Of a stretch of DNA of 64,000 bases, positions 21,750-33,300 are shown one piece after another (the stretch's first letter is position 1; each line of letters starts with the position of its first letter). Made by a program: the position numbers and the translations under genes. This DNA is from Juglans regia (Eukaryota; Streptophyta; Magnoliopsida; Fagales; Juglandaceae). The notes under the pieces were generated by a model. It ran no database searches. It saw only the letters and a program-made list of their open reading frames with translations, and was not told the DNA's origin. The stretch is from positions 25,842,562 to 25,906,561 of the forward strand of contig NC_049901.1 of NCBI RefSeq assembly GCF_001411555.2. The letters run 5' to 3'.

Positions 21750-22551
21750 TGATGGGAACCAAGATGAGTCTAGTCTTAAAGATCATTTGCAACTTCCAGA
21801 TGGGCCAAGAAGATCAATGAGAAAATGCAAGGATTGATGTAATCCATTTGAGACAAGTTTAGCAAGAGCCCAACATTCAAGATGGGGCTTGAAGGATGAA
21901 GATCCAATTTTAATTCATTTGATCAGCTACGGAAGAGGGCAACGACAAGACTTAAAGGCTTTGGACTCTTGAAGGGTTTCAACTTATTTAATTCATTTAA
22001 AGAACTTATTTTATTAGTTTATAATAATTGAGTTTATTATGGACTTAAGGGAGCCTATGCAAAGGCATGTTGGGAAAGTTATTATTTTATTGAACTAGGG
22101 TTAGGGTTACTGTAGCCGAGTACTGTAGCACGGCACTGTAGCCGCGGCACTGTTCATCCAGGGGCACTTTTGGAAGATGGGGGTTTATTTTGGCTAGGGT
22201 TTCATTAGATTTTGCTTTAAATACTCTATGTAGCCTCATTCTAATCAGTTTATGAAGTTTATGAAATTTGATGAATTTATTCATTGTGAGTTGAGTTTTA
22301 CTCCTCTTGTTCTTAATTGAACTTTCGAACTTATCAAAGGTAAATCACAACCTTTGTGGCGTTCCTCCTTTGTAATCTGGGTTCTTGAGACGGGTTCTTC
22401 AATGGGTCTAGATTTTAATATAATCTAGGTTCTTGAAACGAGTTCTCATCGGGTCTAGATTCTCCATCCATAGACTTGATTTTGGCTTTCTTGGGAAGTT
22501 TTCAAATTGATTGTGGGTTCAAGGGAATTCCTTTCCCGCGGGTTCATATCA
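21750..22551 (+). repeat. 3' LTR of element E
   Basis: This LTR is 802 bp, from TGATGGGAACC to TTCATATCA, followed by the target copy AGGTC. It is highly similar to 17455-18261, with a few substitutions and an 8-9 base gap near 22040. Confidence 0.92.
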
Positions 22552-22556
22552 AGGTC

Positions 22557-25500
22557 TCAATGTATTCCATCCATCTAGCATGCCTTTTATTCAACTTACC
22601 TTGACCCTTGAGATGCTTCAATGATTCATGATCGGTGTGGATCACAAATTCCCTTGGCCATAAGTAGTGCTGCCAAGTCTCTAATGCACGAACAAGAGCA
22701 TAAAGCTCTTTGTCATAAGTAGGGTACTTCAGGGATGCCCCACTTAACTTTTCACTGAAGAAGGCTATGGGCCGCCTATCCTGCATCAAAACGGCTCCAA
22801 TCCCTATTCCTGAGGCATCACATTCAATCTCAAAAGCTTTGTTAAAATCAGGTAATGCTAACACAGGTGCAGAGCACAACCTTTCTTTAATAGTGGCAAA
22901 AGCATTCTCTTGATTAGCCCCCAATGAAACCCAACATTCTTTTTAATTACCTCAGTGAGTGGTGCAGCAATGGTGCTGAAGTCTTTAACAAAACGCCGAT
23001 AAAAGCTAGCTAGCCCATGAAAGCTTCTTACCTCAGTGATGCTTTTTGGCGTTGGCCACTCCTTGATGGCCTTGACTTTCTCTTCATCCACCTCAATACC
23101 CTTTGTACTAACAACGTAACCAAGAAAAACAACTTTTTCCATGCAAAAGGCACATTTCTTGAAATTAGCATACAACTTTTCACATCTCAACACATCAAAC
23201 ACATATCTCAAATGCTCAATATGTTCATTTAAGTTCTTGCTGTACACTAAGATATCATCAAAGTACACAACCACAAACTTGCCTATGAATGCACGTAGGA
23301 CATGGTTCATTAATCTCATGAAAGTACTGGGCGCATTTGTAAGTCCAAATGGCATAACCAACCATTCATAAAGCCCATACTTAGTCTTAAAAGCAGTTTT
23401 CCATTCATCACCCTCTTTCATTCTAATTTGATGGTACCCACTTTTAAGATCAATTTTACTGAAAATACATGAACCATGCAATTCATCAAGCATATCATCC
23501 AATCTAGGAATGGGATGGCGATACTTTACCGTGATATTGTTGACCGCCCTGCAATCAATGCACATCCTCCACGTCCCATCCTTCTTTGGCACTAGTAGCA
23601 CTGGTATTGCACAAGGGCTCATGCTCTCCCTCACGTACCCCTTGCTCATCAAATCCTCAACTTGCCTCTGAAGCTCCTTTGTCTCCTCTGGATTACTCCT
23701 ATAGGCTGGTCGGTTTGGAATAGCAGCCCCGGACACAAAATCAATCTGGTGCTCAATGCCTCGAATGGGTGGCAACTCATTTGGCATCTCCTCCGGGAAT
23801 ACATCCTCAAACTCCTGTAACAAAGAAACAGCCAAACTAGGAAGAGACTGATTAGTTTCATCAAGAGTAAGATAAGACTCTTTATAGACAAGAAAAATCA
23901 TAGGGCGATCTGCGAAGAAAGCCCTCTTAACCTCACTCTCTCTTGCATAGAAACTCACTTTTGCCTTTCCTTTTCTCTCAGAAGACTCTCTTTCTTTTTT
24001 CTCTCGTGGCTCCACTATTTTTTCTTTACTCTCAGCCACCTCTCTACTTTCTTTCTCACTCTTTCTTTTATGCTCATATTCACTCTCACTCTTTCTTTTT
24101 TGCTCAATCTCTTTTTCACTCTTCCTTTTTTGATCACTCTCATTTTCACTCTTTCTCTTTTGATCACTCTCATTTTCACTCTTTCTTTTTTGAGCAACCT
24201 CACTTTTCAATTTCAGTTGGTCCTCATAGACCTGGCTTGGAGTTAAAGGAGCAAGTTTAATTGTTTTGTCCTCCTTTTCAAAGCTGTACATGTTCTTGAA
24301 CCCATCATGTGTCACTCTCCTATCATACTGCCACGGCCTCCCCAACAAAATATGGCCCGCATGCATAGGCACAACATCACAAAGCACCTCATCTTGATAC
24401 TTCCCAATAGAAAAAGTAACTAACACTTGTTTATCCACCCTAACCTCTCCACAATCATTCAACCACTGCAATTTGTATGGTCTAGAGTGTTTTAAGGTTG
24501 GTAAATTCAATTTCTCAACCAAAGTAGTGCTAGCCACATTAGTACAACTCCCTCCATCAATGATCATACTACATACCTTATTGTTGACATGGCATCTAGT
24601 ATGGAAAATGTTCTCTCTCTGTTGCTCTGCATCATCCACCTTAATGTGTGCATTAAGAGCACGCCTGGCAACAAGAGACTCACCTGTCACAGGGTATACC
24701 ACTCCATCATCATCACTAGCATCATCCAACTCGGGCACCTCATCACTATCATCCTCACTCTCAGTCATCACCTCCCCATTGTCACGCATAATCATCACCC
24801 TCCTATTTTGACATTGAGAAGCAATGTGCCCTGAACCCAAACACTTAAAACATTTGATATCTCTATTCCGTGAAGGTTGGGATTCTACCTTGGGTTTGTT
24901 GCTAGTTCCCTCATCTTTTCCCTTAGGTGGTTCGGTCTTTCTCTTTGCTTCAGCTGGATCATTCCTATCCCATTTTGATTTCCAAGTAGTGCTAGAAACC
25001 GTAGTGTACCTTGCTGTCCCTTTTCTCTTTAATTGCCTCTCCACCTTCATAGCCATGTGCACCATGTCCTCTATCTCCACATAATGCTGCAATTCAATTA
25101 CATTGGCTATGTCCCTATTCAACCCACTCAAAAATCTAGCCATGGTGGCCTCTCGGTCCTCCTCTACATTAGCCCGAATCATCGCCACCTCCATCTCCTT
25201 ATGGTAATCCTCCACACTCCTAGACCCCTGTGTAAGATTTTGTAATTTCTTGAAAAGGTCTCTATAGTAATGGCTAGGAACAAATCTCCGCCTCATGAGA
25301 GCTTTCAACTCTCCCCATGTCTCTATAGGCCTCTCATAATTCCTTCTCCTATTGGTCACTAATTGATCCCACCAAATAATAGCATAATCAGTGAACTCAA
25401 TTACCGCCAACTTCACTTTCTTCTCCTCAGAGTAATTATGGCAATCAAACACCAACTCTATTTTTTTCTCCCACTCTAGATAAACCTCAGGGTCAGTTCT

Positions 25501-25872
25501 ACCTTGGAAAGATGGTATTTTCATTTTGATGCTACCAAGGTCTCTATCTACACCATCCCGACCCCTTAGATTCCCCTCAAGTCCTCTTTCATGCCTAACT
25601 CCTCTATTTCTACCCGACCCAACGTCAGATGCTAAATCTTCCTCTTCCCCACCATCTCCTTCATTCTCATACTGATTTTCGACTCTATGCTCACATCGCC
25701 TCCTATCCCTCCTACCTTGTAGATTTCTAATCGCTGCTTCTTGATGATCCATCCTATCCCTCACTTCACCCAACACCAAGTTTAACCGCTCAAACTGTTG
25801 TTGCATGGCTTGCAACACAAAGGATGAGTTATCTGCTCTCCCCCTTGGTGATGCGCTACTCCGATGAGACAT
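22557..25872 (-). pseudogene. gag-pol: Gag-protease-reverse transcriptase-RNase H part of element F
   Basis: One frame starts at [12 protein letters not shown] (25872) and gives about 1000 codons. The gag core is at residues 118-285 and a CCHC knuckle ([14 protein letters not shown]) at about 341-354. The protease region has DGGS at about 439 and LLGRPW at about 509. A Lys/Ser/Glu repeat linker lies at about 555-625. Reverse transcriptase spans about 740-910, with [18 protein letters not shown] and the catalytic [10 protein letters not shown]. RNase H follows in another frame ([48 protein letters not shown]). The shift is explained by one missing G in a G run at 22918-22922. The protease has DGGS where DTGA or DSGA is usual. 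The E insertion interrupts it at 22556. Confidence 0.88.
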
Positions 25873-26610
25873 TATTAGGCGCTACACAAGAGAAAGTTAG
25901 TGGCAAAAAAAAAAAGTAAACCTCACACACTCCCTCACGTGTTTACACTCGAATAATGACACTCCACTCGTGTTTCACTCTTAATTGGCTTTTTTCGATA
26001 ATAGTCTCACACTCTCTTTGCCTTTTACCTCAAGAGTTTTCCCACTCAAGTTCTTTAAGAACTAATTGACTCAATCAAGACAAAGCAACCTTGTTTTATC
26101 CCAACTAGTAATTAGGTCCAAGAAACAAGAACAAGAGAAACACGGAAGGAATGAAAAAAAATGGCACGTGAATCAAGAGAATTATACAAATGAAACAGTA
26201 ACAATAAGACAAGATACCAACTCGAATCACCCCCTTTGATGATAAGGCTCAAGAAAAAAAATCTCGAAATTTTTTTTTTTTTTACTATTTTTTTTTCTTT
26301 TATTTTTCTTTCTTTTCACCAACTGATTTGATCACAATCAAGAATAAGCAGTTGAGAAAACCTTAACAATAACTCAAAAACCCTTGGGCAAGTGATATAC
26401 GGCAGCCCCTAGAACAAGAGATTTCCGCCAACACAAACCCTAGAACAATGAATTTCAGCAACCCTAACAATAGTGAAGAAATCTGCTAACCACCACTATT
26501 TTTTTTTTTTTTTTGTAATCAATCCTAGAACAATGAAGCCCTAGAATTAAATATGCAAGAAATAAAAGATAGAATAAGACCTTATTGGAAACCTTGCTCT
26601 GAATACCAAA
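25873..26610 (-). other. Leader of element F
   Basis: This is the untranslated leader. On the minus strand it starts with the primer-binding site TGGTATTCAGAGC (26608-26596) and includes homopolymer-rich stretches (26270-26310, 26500-26515). It resembles the leaders of A, B, D and E in the 400 bp next to gag. Confidence 0.75.
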
Positions 26611-27441
26611 TGATATGAACCCGTGGGAATGAATTCCCTTGAACCCACAATCAAATTGAAAACTTCCTAAGAAAACCAAAAATTAAGTCAAGGATGGAGA
26701 ATCTAGACCCAATGATAACTCGTTTCAAGAACCTAGATTATATTAAAATCTAGACCTGTTAAAGAACCCGTCTCAAAAACCCAGATTATAAAGGAGGAAC
26801 GCCACAAAGGTTGTGATTTACCTTTGATAAGTTCAAAAGTTCAATAAAGAACGAGAGGAGAAAACTCAACTCACAAATAAAATTTAATATTGTCTAACCC
26901 CTCAAATGAGGTTACAAAGAGTTTTTAAACCCAAACCTAATCAAAACCCTAGCCAAAATAAAACCCCTTTTATCCAAAATTACCCTTGATGAATAGTACC
27001 GGCTACAGTACGCGCGGCTACATTAACCCCTCTAATAAATTGATGAAACTCTAGTTCCTAAAAGTAACTTTCCAAATAAGCCCTTGGCCAAAATACAAGG
27101 ACTTCCCAAAAACATAGTTCATAAGAAATAAGACAGCCAAGCATCTTTAAGCCCACTTATTCTAAACTAATAAAATAAATCATTTAACCAAATTGGAAGC
27201 CTCCAATAACAATAGGCCGTATCTTTAAGTCATGCCTTCCACAGCTTGAATAAAGTGGATCAAAACTGGTTCTTCTTCTTTCAGACCCATCTTCAATGTT
27301 GGGCTCTTGCTGGCTTCATCCCAGGTGGATTGCACCAATCCTTGCATTGCTTCCTTGATCTTCTTGGCCCTTGATCTTGTAATTGGCCCATCTGGAACTT
27401 GCAAAGGATCTTTAAGAGTAGGCCCACCTTGGTTCCTATCA
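26611..27441 (-). repeat. 5' LTR of element F
   Basis: This LTR is 831 bp. On the minus strand it runs from TGATAGGAACC at 27441 to TTCATATCA at 26611. It is bordered by the target copy CTTTG (27442-27446). It differs from 15270-16104 at many scattered positions. Confidence 0.9.
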
Positions 27442-27683
27442 CTTTGTATTTTTGGGACATGTGTTAACTTTATTTTGGATGACTGTATAACTACTTTTAA
27501 AACTTTACTGTTGTTTACTTGTATTTAAATTCTGGTACTTAGTTGACTAATTCGCTGCGTTGTTATTGTACACCGTTGCATGTATACACACTTGGCACTT
27601 TCGTTGGGATGTGTGACCGTGTTGTCATCATCCCGGCATCTCGATTCCCGTATTTTCCTTACATGGGGGTCGGGGGCGCCACA
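27442..27683 (+). repeat. 5' LTR of element G, right part
   Basis: This resumes the G LTR after F and ends GGGGGCGCCACA at 27683. It is followed by the primer-binding site, which shows that G is in plus orientation and that this is its 5' LTR. Confidence 0.72.
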
Positions 27684-27685
27684 GG

Positions 27686-27697
27686 TGGTATCAGAGC
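27686..27697 (+). promoter_or_regulatory. tRNA-Met primer-binding site of element G
   Basis: TGGTATCAGAGC begins two bases after the LTR end CA. It is the standard initiator tRNA-Met priming site of plant Ty3/gypsy elements. Confidence 0.8.
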
Positions 27698-30293
27698 AGT
27701 TCGGCTCTGGGTAAAACCACATGTCCCATAGGTGCAGTACCAGAAAGTTTTAAAAGTTGTGATTTGAAAATTATTTAATTTAAAGTTTGTGGTTTTTATT
27801 GGTTTTATTTAGTTATTGTATATTACTTGTTTGTTTATTTATTTTATTGATTTATTTTATGGTATGTTATTTTATTGTTTTAATCATTTTATTGTGAGCT
27901 ACTTCATTGATTTTATGCATTTTGTCGTATGCTATTTTATGTATGAAATTTTATTTGATATGATTTGATTTTGTTTTGTTTTGTTTTGTTCGGAATTGAA
28001 AGGCGGGATAAGGATTATGCTATGACAGGAGATGGTACGACTGATAAGGCCATTGTTAGGCTTGAACATTTGGTGTAATATGTTTGAACTCTTGGTGATT
28101 GGTTTGTTTTAATATCGAGGTTCGAACATCATGGTCAGGGTGAACTTTTTGGAGTAGGAATTCGAATTGCTGCTAAGGAGGGGAATAATTTTAAATTGCT
28201 TAGGATAATTAAGGTCTTAGGTTCTGTAGGATTTATGTAATGAGTTTTTGGGGTAGGAGGTTGTAAGTTCAAATTTCAAGGTTAGATTTATGATAAGTTC
28301 ATCTGAGGTTTGAGGCTTCATAGTTTTTAAGAAATAAGTTATGAGATTTAAGGTAGTAGGTTCAACAAGCAATTAAAGGATTACTTAGATTAGAAGTTTT
28401 CGATCTTGCCGACCTTGATAAGCAATTTGATAACATTTGAGGTTTTAGAATTTACAAGTTTTATAGGGTGAATGTTTTAGATTTGAGGTCATCGATTTTA
28501 AGGATTTCGGAAAATGATTTTTATCTGGGTTAAGGTTTTAGAATTGCAGAGTTGAATGGCATAATTAAAATAGGATTGATGAGAGTTAAGTTACTAATGT
28601 GAGAATTTTTTCAAGAAAGAATTTCTTTGGAGACTGAAGGTGATTATCTAGTTTGTGTATTTTCTGAGGATTGAGGATGTTGATCTAATTCGAAAGATTA
28701 TTGCTTTTAGCTCGATGTTTCAGTGATAGGTTGAGGATTTAATCCATATCAATTTTAAGGATGATAGATGGTGTGGATGTAGGAAATGATTCTTGTTGAT
28801 TTCGAGGATATAGGTCTAGTGATGGAAATGGTAATGATGATCATCTGCATGTTTGGAGGATTATTGGTTTTGGCTAAGGGTGCGTGACATTGATGTTTAG
28901 TAGTGGTGAGTGGTTATGGATTTCGGAGAGTATAGGTCCTAGTCTCATTTTGGTTTGGAGGAAGAGACTTTGGTAGGTGTTGAAGAGGAGTCGACACAAT
29001 AGTGGTAATTTAAGAGACCTTGGCTTGGAGTTTTTGGTGAGTTGATCGAAGTGTGCAGTTGAAGTGGGTTACTCAATGAAGCATGGTTGGGAATAGTTAT
29101 TGTGATTATCTTCAGGAATTAATTGTGACTTGAGGTCACCTAGGAATTAAATTTTTGAGGTTATACTTTCTTTTGGAAATTGAACATCTAGTTGGTTGAA
29201 TTAAGGACATTGTTATTTAACTGGAAGAGAGATTGTTGGGACATCATGTATGGTGTATGATAAGATCTTCGAAGTTGAACCTTAGGTATCAACAGTGGAT
29301 AAGATGATCAAGTATGCGGTTAATAAAGCATTAGGATCCTTGGGTGCTTTGCAATGACTTTTGGTGGATTGAAGATTTGAGCAGTATGGTTTGCCTTGAG
29401 GTTTAATAGTGATGTACTATTGAAGGAACTAGTTGTGTTAATGCTAGCTTGTAGGAGTAGAGATAAGTGGGTGAGTTACCAAGAAGGTTTTGATAATGTT
29501 TTGGTGTAGTCTATGGTGGTTCGTAGTGAGTTTAGTCACCGCTAGATTAGATGTTGTTCAGAATGTAAGTGATGAGCTTTTGGGTTTAGATTGTCAGGTA
29601 GAAGTTTATAGGCGCTCTTATTGGTTGGTTGGGTTGGAAATCGAGCCTTTTAAGGTATGTTCCTTATCGTAGATGAGGTGGATGTATTTTGGGTTGAGAT
29701 TGCTTATTTTCAAATTGGGAAGCTGAGGTTGTTTGAGTTTGGGTTTCTGTCAATGATCATGGATGTATTTTATGGAATTGATTTTGATTAAGGCTACGAG
29801 AGTTAATTGAGGAATTTGAGTTATAATTCGTGGTTTTTGGAAAGGGAGTATTTTTCTACCAAGATGTGATAAGAGTTTTTGGTCAATAGGAATGGAGCCA
29901 CCTTGTACTCAATGGTGTTAGTTTCATGAGGACATAAGTTTTATGCATGTGGCGAATATCAGAGTACGCAGCAGAAGCGTGGTATTTTCGTTGTAGTCAG
30001 GAGTTCAGATTGTGCTGATTCGAGGAATTAGTAGTGACTCGAATTTTGAGAAAATACTTGTAATTGGAGATTAATCATTTGATTGTGCAATTTGTTATTG
30101 ATGGTTAACTTTGGAAGTGGCTATTAGGTTACCAAAAGTAGAATTCAATGGAGGTTTAGAAGTTGTAGCATAGGTGTTGATTGATGTTGGCCATTTTCGG
30201 ATCGTAGAGAAGGTTGGGTTTGTTGCTTATAGAGTGGCCTTGCCGGACTATTGTGGTGGTATGTTCTTAGTCTGCTCTTAGTTGAATCTTATT
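27698..30293 (+). mobile_element. Decayed internal region of element G up to the assembly gap
   Basis: By position this is the internal part of G. I could not recognise gag, protease or polymerase motifs in any frame, and open frames are short. The plus strand is visibly rich in G and T and poor in C throughout. It ends at the N run. Other repeats may be mixed in. Confidence 0.4.
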
Positions 30294-30393
30294 NNNNNNN
30301 NNNNNNNNNNNNNNNNNNNNNNNNNNNNNNNNNNNNNNNNNNNNNNNNNNNNNNNNNNNNNNNNNNNNNNNNNNNNNNNNNNNNNNNNNNNNN
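30294..30393. other. Assembly gap (100 N)
   Basis: Exactly 100 undetermined bases, the usual placeholder for a gap of unknown size. Continuity of element G across it cannot be assumed. Confidence 0.99.
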
Positions 30394-33300
30394 TGCTTAG
30401 TGTTAGCTAAGCACTTCATGAAAGTCAATTCGATGTTATTAGATGTGATCATAGAAATTTTGGGAAGTACAGGATGAGGATTGGAATCGTACAACATGTA
30501 CTGAGTCTTATGTTTTGAGGTTTGAGAGAGCCAATGTTTTAGGGACCCTACTTTTGTTCATGTATGATTTAACTTAGCCTCTAAATGGTTTATGTGATTT
30601 TGGTTTATGTGAATAGTAATGGCCAAGTGGTCAAGTTTGGGATTAGCATTCTAATACATTGTGTATTGCTCAAATAAAAAACTTATCCATTGTGAATATT
30701 GTATACTATTAGATGCATGCTAGGTGCATTGTATTTTTAACTCTCATGTATGTAACCTTATGTTACTTTTCTCAACACTTCAAACTACATAAAATCCCCA
30801 GCAAGGGTTGAGGGCATCACATATCCCACCTCACCTCCCTAAGCAAAGATCAAGCTTAGTGCTAGAGTATTTAGCTTATCATGCTATATCATTCATATTT
30901 TCTTGTACAGTCATATACTTCTAAAAGTTGCCCAGAGTCACGCATAAAAGAGTAACTCTGATACTAAGTTATGGTGCCCCGTCCCTCATGAAAGACTAGG
31001 TGAGGTATAGTGGTGCCAAGGATATTGGCCAATTGGTCAACACCAAGAGGAATGGTCAGGTGTGTAATAATCCAAAGGGAAGTACACGTGTATGGAATTT
31101 GGTTCAATAGTGGAAATATAGATGGAACACGTTGTAACAACAATGTATATTAGTATATGTACCAAAATCTACACATCATACAAAAAGGGGTCTCTTGCCC
31201 TTCATAATCTCAAAAGATCACATTGTTTTAGACACATAGGGTTAGTCGCTACAGGCAGCCGACTAAGTTATAAACGAGCACTCAACTCAGTTATGAACAT
31301 CATGCAATGGTACAAAGTAGCTACAGCAAACACTGGGGCTAAGATGAGTACTAGGCTCCCTAGTCAAGACTTAAGCAAGACTAACTCCTATTCCTCAGAC
31401 ATCAAACTACAGTCGAAACCTGCATCAAAGTTTGTGGTCTCAAGAACAAAATCATAGGTAGGTTAGGTAGCTATGACAAGACCATTAATGAAAGATAATG
31501 CTATTGGAGATACAATGAAAATATTTCATGAAAATATTGGAAGAGCATGCATGGGGAGGTACAACCTCTCCCTTGCAGCTTCGCACATCCTCAAAACCTA
31601 GCAAGGAATTGTCCTCTCGGTGAAAATATACAAATACATAGGCATGGAGAGGAATCAACTTCTCGAGACGTAGCCCTTTCATTATGCAAAATATATAAAA
31701 ACTCAATAGTACTATTATGTCGTGGAGTTACCCAGATCCATATAATGGAAAACTTGTAAAAACTAGCTTTGAATCAAGTATCATTCTTTGCTCATAGGCA
31801 TTCACTTCCACCATTGCTCATAGGCACACACTGAAACGTGTTGCCTTGAGGATGCTACTCTACCTAACCACAATCAACTTTAAGACACCAACACGTGATA
31901 CCTTGGGGGATCCCACATCCCAACTATTAGTTGAAGCCAAGTACAACATCGTTCCAATTCACTCCCTATGAGGCATTCTCCATCTTGTATGATGTACATG
32001 GTAATGCTTCGTAGAATGATCTCGAAAAATTCTTCATCTCGTACCATGATGATAGACTTTCCGCGACTGCACTGACACACACAGGTATCCAAGGATCCTA
32101 ACACGATATCATCATCAATAGCAGAAAGCAGCTAAAAGAATCAAGAATATTGAAAGCATCATAAATTAGCGTTTGAATATAGCTAGAAACATAGTACTGA
32201 AAATATTTATTTATGCTTGTAGAAAAAGTGAATAAGATTGCAGAGATGATGCAATGTCTCTCACACACAACATTTAGGTTGCATTTAGATGTTGAGTTAA
32301 GTTGAGATGATTTGAGTTCTTTATGAATAACAGTGAGTTGAGATGGTGGAGTAAGTTTTGTGAGGCCCACTTAAGATGATTTAGATGTGTTTTGATGTTA
32401 AAATGAGTTTAGATATATTTATGGGAATTTGAAAAAAGGTTGCGGGTCCCGCGTGTAAGAAGGTGTTGGATTGAAAAAGGGTTTTGGTTCCACATGTAAA
32501 GAGGTTTTGAGTTGAGATAAGTTTAGTGATTTGAGAGTTGGGTGTATGGATGTTAGACTCAGCTTAAAATTAGACTGAACTGAGTTGATCTCAGTACATT
32601 CCAACAACCAAACGGGACCTTAACCCCCTAACTAAGCACTGCCTCAGAAGCTAATCTACCTTCCTACGTCAAAAGTCCTCTCATTGTCTTCCTGCTCCTT
32701 TCTTTCTGCAATAGTCGCCTTATCAAGCTCTTTAGTGAATAAGGTCTCAAAAGTGAGATATTGTCATATTTCTAGCTCCTTTTAATAGAGTGAGAATGTC
32801 AGATGTCCATTCTGACGTATCTCTGACTCCAGATATGCTGGCATAGGAGTCTTTCATCCTTGTCTTGTCATACTACAAGATGACAGAGATAGGTGACCAA
32901 GGTATGTTCTGCACACCCATACAATCCACCAACTCTTCCATCCCTCCTTGAATAAGGGCTCTCCATGTGGCATTGGGCCATGCTTTTGCGTCCAGTTTAC
33001 ATGACTAGTCCTGACACAACCCTTTGGATGGGGTATGGCTCTATGTATGGTACTGACACTCTTCTTAACTCTTCCGTGTTATCCCGAAAAGTTTCCATGT
33101 CTTGTTGTGTTAGTATTTGGCCGTAGTTCCTCTTTGGCGATTGATTATTTCTCATCTTGGCGATTAACTCTCCTTCTGAGTTGACTAGCTACTTCAGCTC
33201 CTCGTTCTGGCCTCCACAGTTGGCAACTATTCTAGATTGCCTACCATGGTCGAGTTTCTCATCTCTACCTCGCTTTGGGACATATCAGGCGGATATCCAT

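Larger units (their letters stand above)
20345..21837 (+). pseudogene. Pol-derived remnant of element E with 45-bp repeats
   Basis: The first part (to 20578) encodes the basic linker and the start of pol (SLNPNGLDVCLPSIVVSLLQGYEV). A one-base change near 20565 shifts the frame, and the rest (20551-21837) carries EIEHYIDF. The RNase H end [13 protein letters not shown] equivalent follows, preceded by a local duplication of FLEKQES. Then come the integrase linker and seven 15-residue units (four, then two after FAYNWSGHSGENKISD, then one after FAYWSGHFSSRKTLD). It ends inside the 3' LTR with DGPRRSMRKCKD. All polymerase and integrase catalytic residues are missing. Confidence 0.78.
17455..22551 (+). 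mobile_element. Element E: complete non-autonomous CRM-like element inside F
   Basis: This plus-strand element of 5097 bp has LTRs at 17455-18261 and 21750-22551. It carries a tRNA-Met primer-binding site (18264-18276), gag, a pol-derived remnant and a polypurine tract (21736-21749). The five-base target duplication AGGTC is at 17450-17454 and 22552-22556. It sits in F at the codons joining RNase H (WMEYIET) to FPYVIRY, in the opposite orientation. It belongs to the same deletion class as B (same gag, same junctions, 45-bp repeats). The gag-to-pol linker has extra frameshifts, so it is somewhat more damaged than B. Confidence 0.93.
15270..27441 (-). mobile_element. Element F: near-complete CRM-like Ty3/gypsy element carrying nested element E
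   Basis: F has LTRs at 15270-16104 (3') and 26611-27441 (5') with a target duplication CTTTG (15265-15269 and 27442-27446). Without E and its duplication it is about 7.07 kb. The minus strand encodes gag with a zinc knuckle, protease, reverse transcriptase, RNase H and integrase in the Ty3/gypsy order. The integrase frame continues into the 3' LTR. With tRNA-Met priming and TGAT/ATCA LTR ends, this resembles the CRM (centromeric retrotransposon) clade; that assignment is from family knowledge, not a tree. One base loss in a G run and the E insertion break pol. The LTRs differ more than those of B or E, as expected for an older insertion. Confidence 0.9.

Noticed and set aside
30267..30497. 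Open frame across the N run
   Set aside because: It exists only because undetermined bases contain no stops.
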